Shown in pieces: positions 15,750 through 16,308 of a stretch of DNA of 16,308 nucleotides. Position 1 is the stretch's first letter; the number at the start of each line of letters is the position of its first letter. The stretch is from Eubacterium sp. CAG:252. Lineage in GTDB: Bacteria > Bacillota > Clostridia > Lachnospirales > Lachnospiraceae. The position numbers and the translations under genes are program-made. The stretch is taken from assembly GCA_000436535.1 (NCBI GenBank), contig FR886331.1, positions 14,300-30,607 of the forward strand, written 5' to 3'. Under the pieces are notes generated by a model. That model saw only the letters and a program-made list of their open reading frames with translations. It did no database searches and was not told the origin of the DNA.

Positions 15750-15786
15750 GGATGGATGGCACTTTCTAAAAAATAGACAAACGGAC

Positions 15787-16048
15787 GACATAATATAAGC
15801 GGTCGCCTATAGTACAGACGGTGTTCGATGCCAGAAGCTTCAATTGGATATTTCTAAGACTTTTCGGATATGTAGTGGCTATGACCGCTACCGTTCGATA
15901 CGGGACATCCTTGTCCCATATCTCACTTCAACAGACATCCGTGTCTGTTGATAGCTGGTGTATTGAGGAAAAGTCTAAGAACTATCGCAATTGAACTTCA
16001 AGTGCATCTCACACTGTCTGCACTACAGGCAGCCGCTTATATTATGTC
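15787..16048 (-). ncRNA. Structured RNA candidate, element 1 (GGA-loop hairpins inside a long stem)
   Basis: The outermost 16 bp are perfect (15787-15802 with 16033-16048). The stem continues with some mismatches to 15865/15968, about 75 pairs in all. Inside, on the minus strand, are an 8-bp hairpin (929-936/943-950 of the 15xxx range) with loop ACGGAT, the linker AAGTGAG, a hairpin with loop AAGGAT (core stem 15902-15906/15913-15917, extendable to 10 bp), then CGAACGG and a third hairpin (15872-15878/15885-15891). The minus-strand reading is preferred because the extended AAGGAT stem has a U.G pair that would be a C/A mismatch on the plus strand, and because U6 (15768-15773) follows the outer stem after 13 bases. 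Other wobble positions are mixed, so orientation is not certain. No promoter is evident. No gene lies in 15750-16308. Confidence 0.55.
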
Positions 16049-16130
16049 TGATAGTGGCTTTGGAAGTTTTGTGTGGATTAGGTCAAAGACAGTCATAAGG
16101 GATGAGGAGGCTGTTATGCATATTGCGTAG
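16049..16130. other. Spacer between the two structured elements
   Basis: 82 bases between the outer ends of the two elements, which point away from each other, so both promoters should be here or just inside the elements. I find no convincing -35/-10 pair on either strand. It contains AGGAGG (16105-16110) five bases before ATG 16116, which opens a four-codon frame (MHIA, stop 16128-16130) ending exactly where element 2 begins. Confidence 0.3.
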
Positions 16131-16308
16131 GACACACTTGAAAGCCAATTGTGCTAGTTCTTATACTTTCCTTTAATTATCAGATATGCGGGTACAAGGA
16201 TGTACCCGCAAGTGAGAACGTGCCAAGGAGGGCACGTTCGAACGGTGTCGTCCGTTGATAAAGAGTATAAGGAAAGTATTAGAAATAGCCGATTGGTTTT
16301 CTGGTGTC
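16131..16308 (+). ncRNA. Structured RNA candidate, element 2 (second copy, cut by the window end)
   Basis: A homologue of element 1 in the opposite orientation. The outer stem pairs 16131-16181 with 16257-16308 imperfectly, and at least two G.U pairs favour the plus strand. Inside are an 8-bp hairpin 16188-16195/16202-16209 with loop AAGGAT, the linker AAGTGA, a 9-bp hairpin 16216-16224/16231-16239 with loop AAGGAG, the conserved GAACGGT, and a 5-bp hairpin 16241-16245/16252-16256. Positions 16192-16203 read GTACAAGGATGT. Sequence shared with element 1 includes CACTTGAA, CAATTG, TAGTTCTTA.ACTTT and TTAGAAATA.CC. By comparison with element 1, some 50-70 bases of the outer stem lie beyond the window. 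Confidence 0.55.

Noticed and set aside
15948..16130. 60-codon open frame on the plus strand at the end of the window
   Set aside because: It opens on a non-ATG codon without a ribosome site and lies across the right arm of element 1. Its sequence is explained by the inverted repeat, and no homologous frame exists in element 2.
15899..16239. CRISPR array or phage attachment repeats (regularly spaced short palindromes)
   Set aside because: The palindromes differ in stem sequence and are not identical direct repeats. Spacing is irregular, and the pattern is explained by RNA hairpins with conserved loops.
15787..16308. Insertion sequence or MITE termini
   Set aside because: No transposase, no target-site duplication seen, and the compensatory changes in internal stems are not expected of simple transposon ends. 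It is not fully excluded because the right edge lies outside the window.

Overview
The window looks like chromosome from a low-GC, anaerobic Firmicute, most probably a Lachnospiraceae member of the Lachnospira/Eubacterium/Roseburia type. This rests on AT-rich codon use, strong AGGAGG ribosome sites, a bacterial GlnRS in a Gram-positive background, a DUF2225 protein, an LTA-synthase-type sulfatase with a lachnospiral look, and a FliD-like secreted-type protein. The genus is an inference; no rRNA or tRNA is present to fix it.

Layout. Positions 1-300 hold a small two-helix membrane protein on the minus strand with its own terminator. Positions 369-3699 hold a carrier-protein cassette. A DltA-like adenylating enzyme overlaps a LysA/ornithine-decarboxylase-fold PLP enzyme by 8 bases. 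A separate promoter and a strongly paired leader then precede a 75-residue acyl/peptidyl carrier protein. No DltB or DltD is present, so the cassette more likely charges an amino acid onto the carrier and decarboxylates it there than D-alanylates teichoic acid. Positions 3806-5185 hold a Ser/Asn-rich protein resembling the C-terminal part of FliD and a SEC-C zinc-motif protein, closed by a strong terminator. Positions 5203-8616 hold housekeeping genes: a class I methyltransferase, the redox chaperone Hsp33 (hslO) and glutaminyl-tRNA synthetase (glnS).

Positions 8641-11951 record a tandem duplication. A DUF2225 gene, together with the 5' end of the following LTA-synthase-like gene, was copied. 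The first copy then lost about 214 bases and its frame, while the second copy and the intact synthase remain. Positions 12033-12417 are a compact cold-shock gene with a near-consensus promoter and a terminator. Positions 12581-15749 are an overlapping pair: a polytopic membrane protein that may be a degenerate YhfC-type membrane protease, and a CtpE-like P-type ATPase, probably for calcium.

The most unusual part is the gene-free end, 15750-16308. It contains two homologous, oppositely oriented structured elements (15787-16048 read on the minus strand; 16131 to the window edge read on the plus strand). Each is a long imperfect hairpin enclosing two short hairpins. The short stems differ in sequence but keep their pairing (covariation), while their six-base loops keep a GGA core. 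The loop hairpin at 16188-16209 contains a 12-of-12 match to the CsrA SELEX consensus RUACARGGAUGU. I interpret the pair as candidate regulatory RNAs, possibly CsrA-sequestering or Shine-Dalgarno-mimicking. I do not recognise them as a named RNA family.
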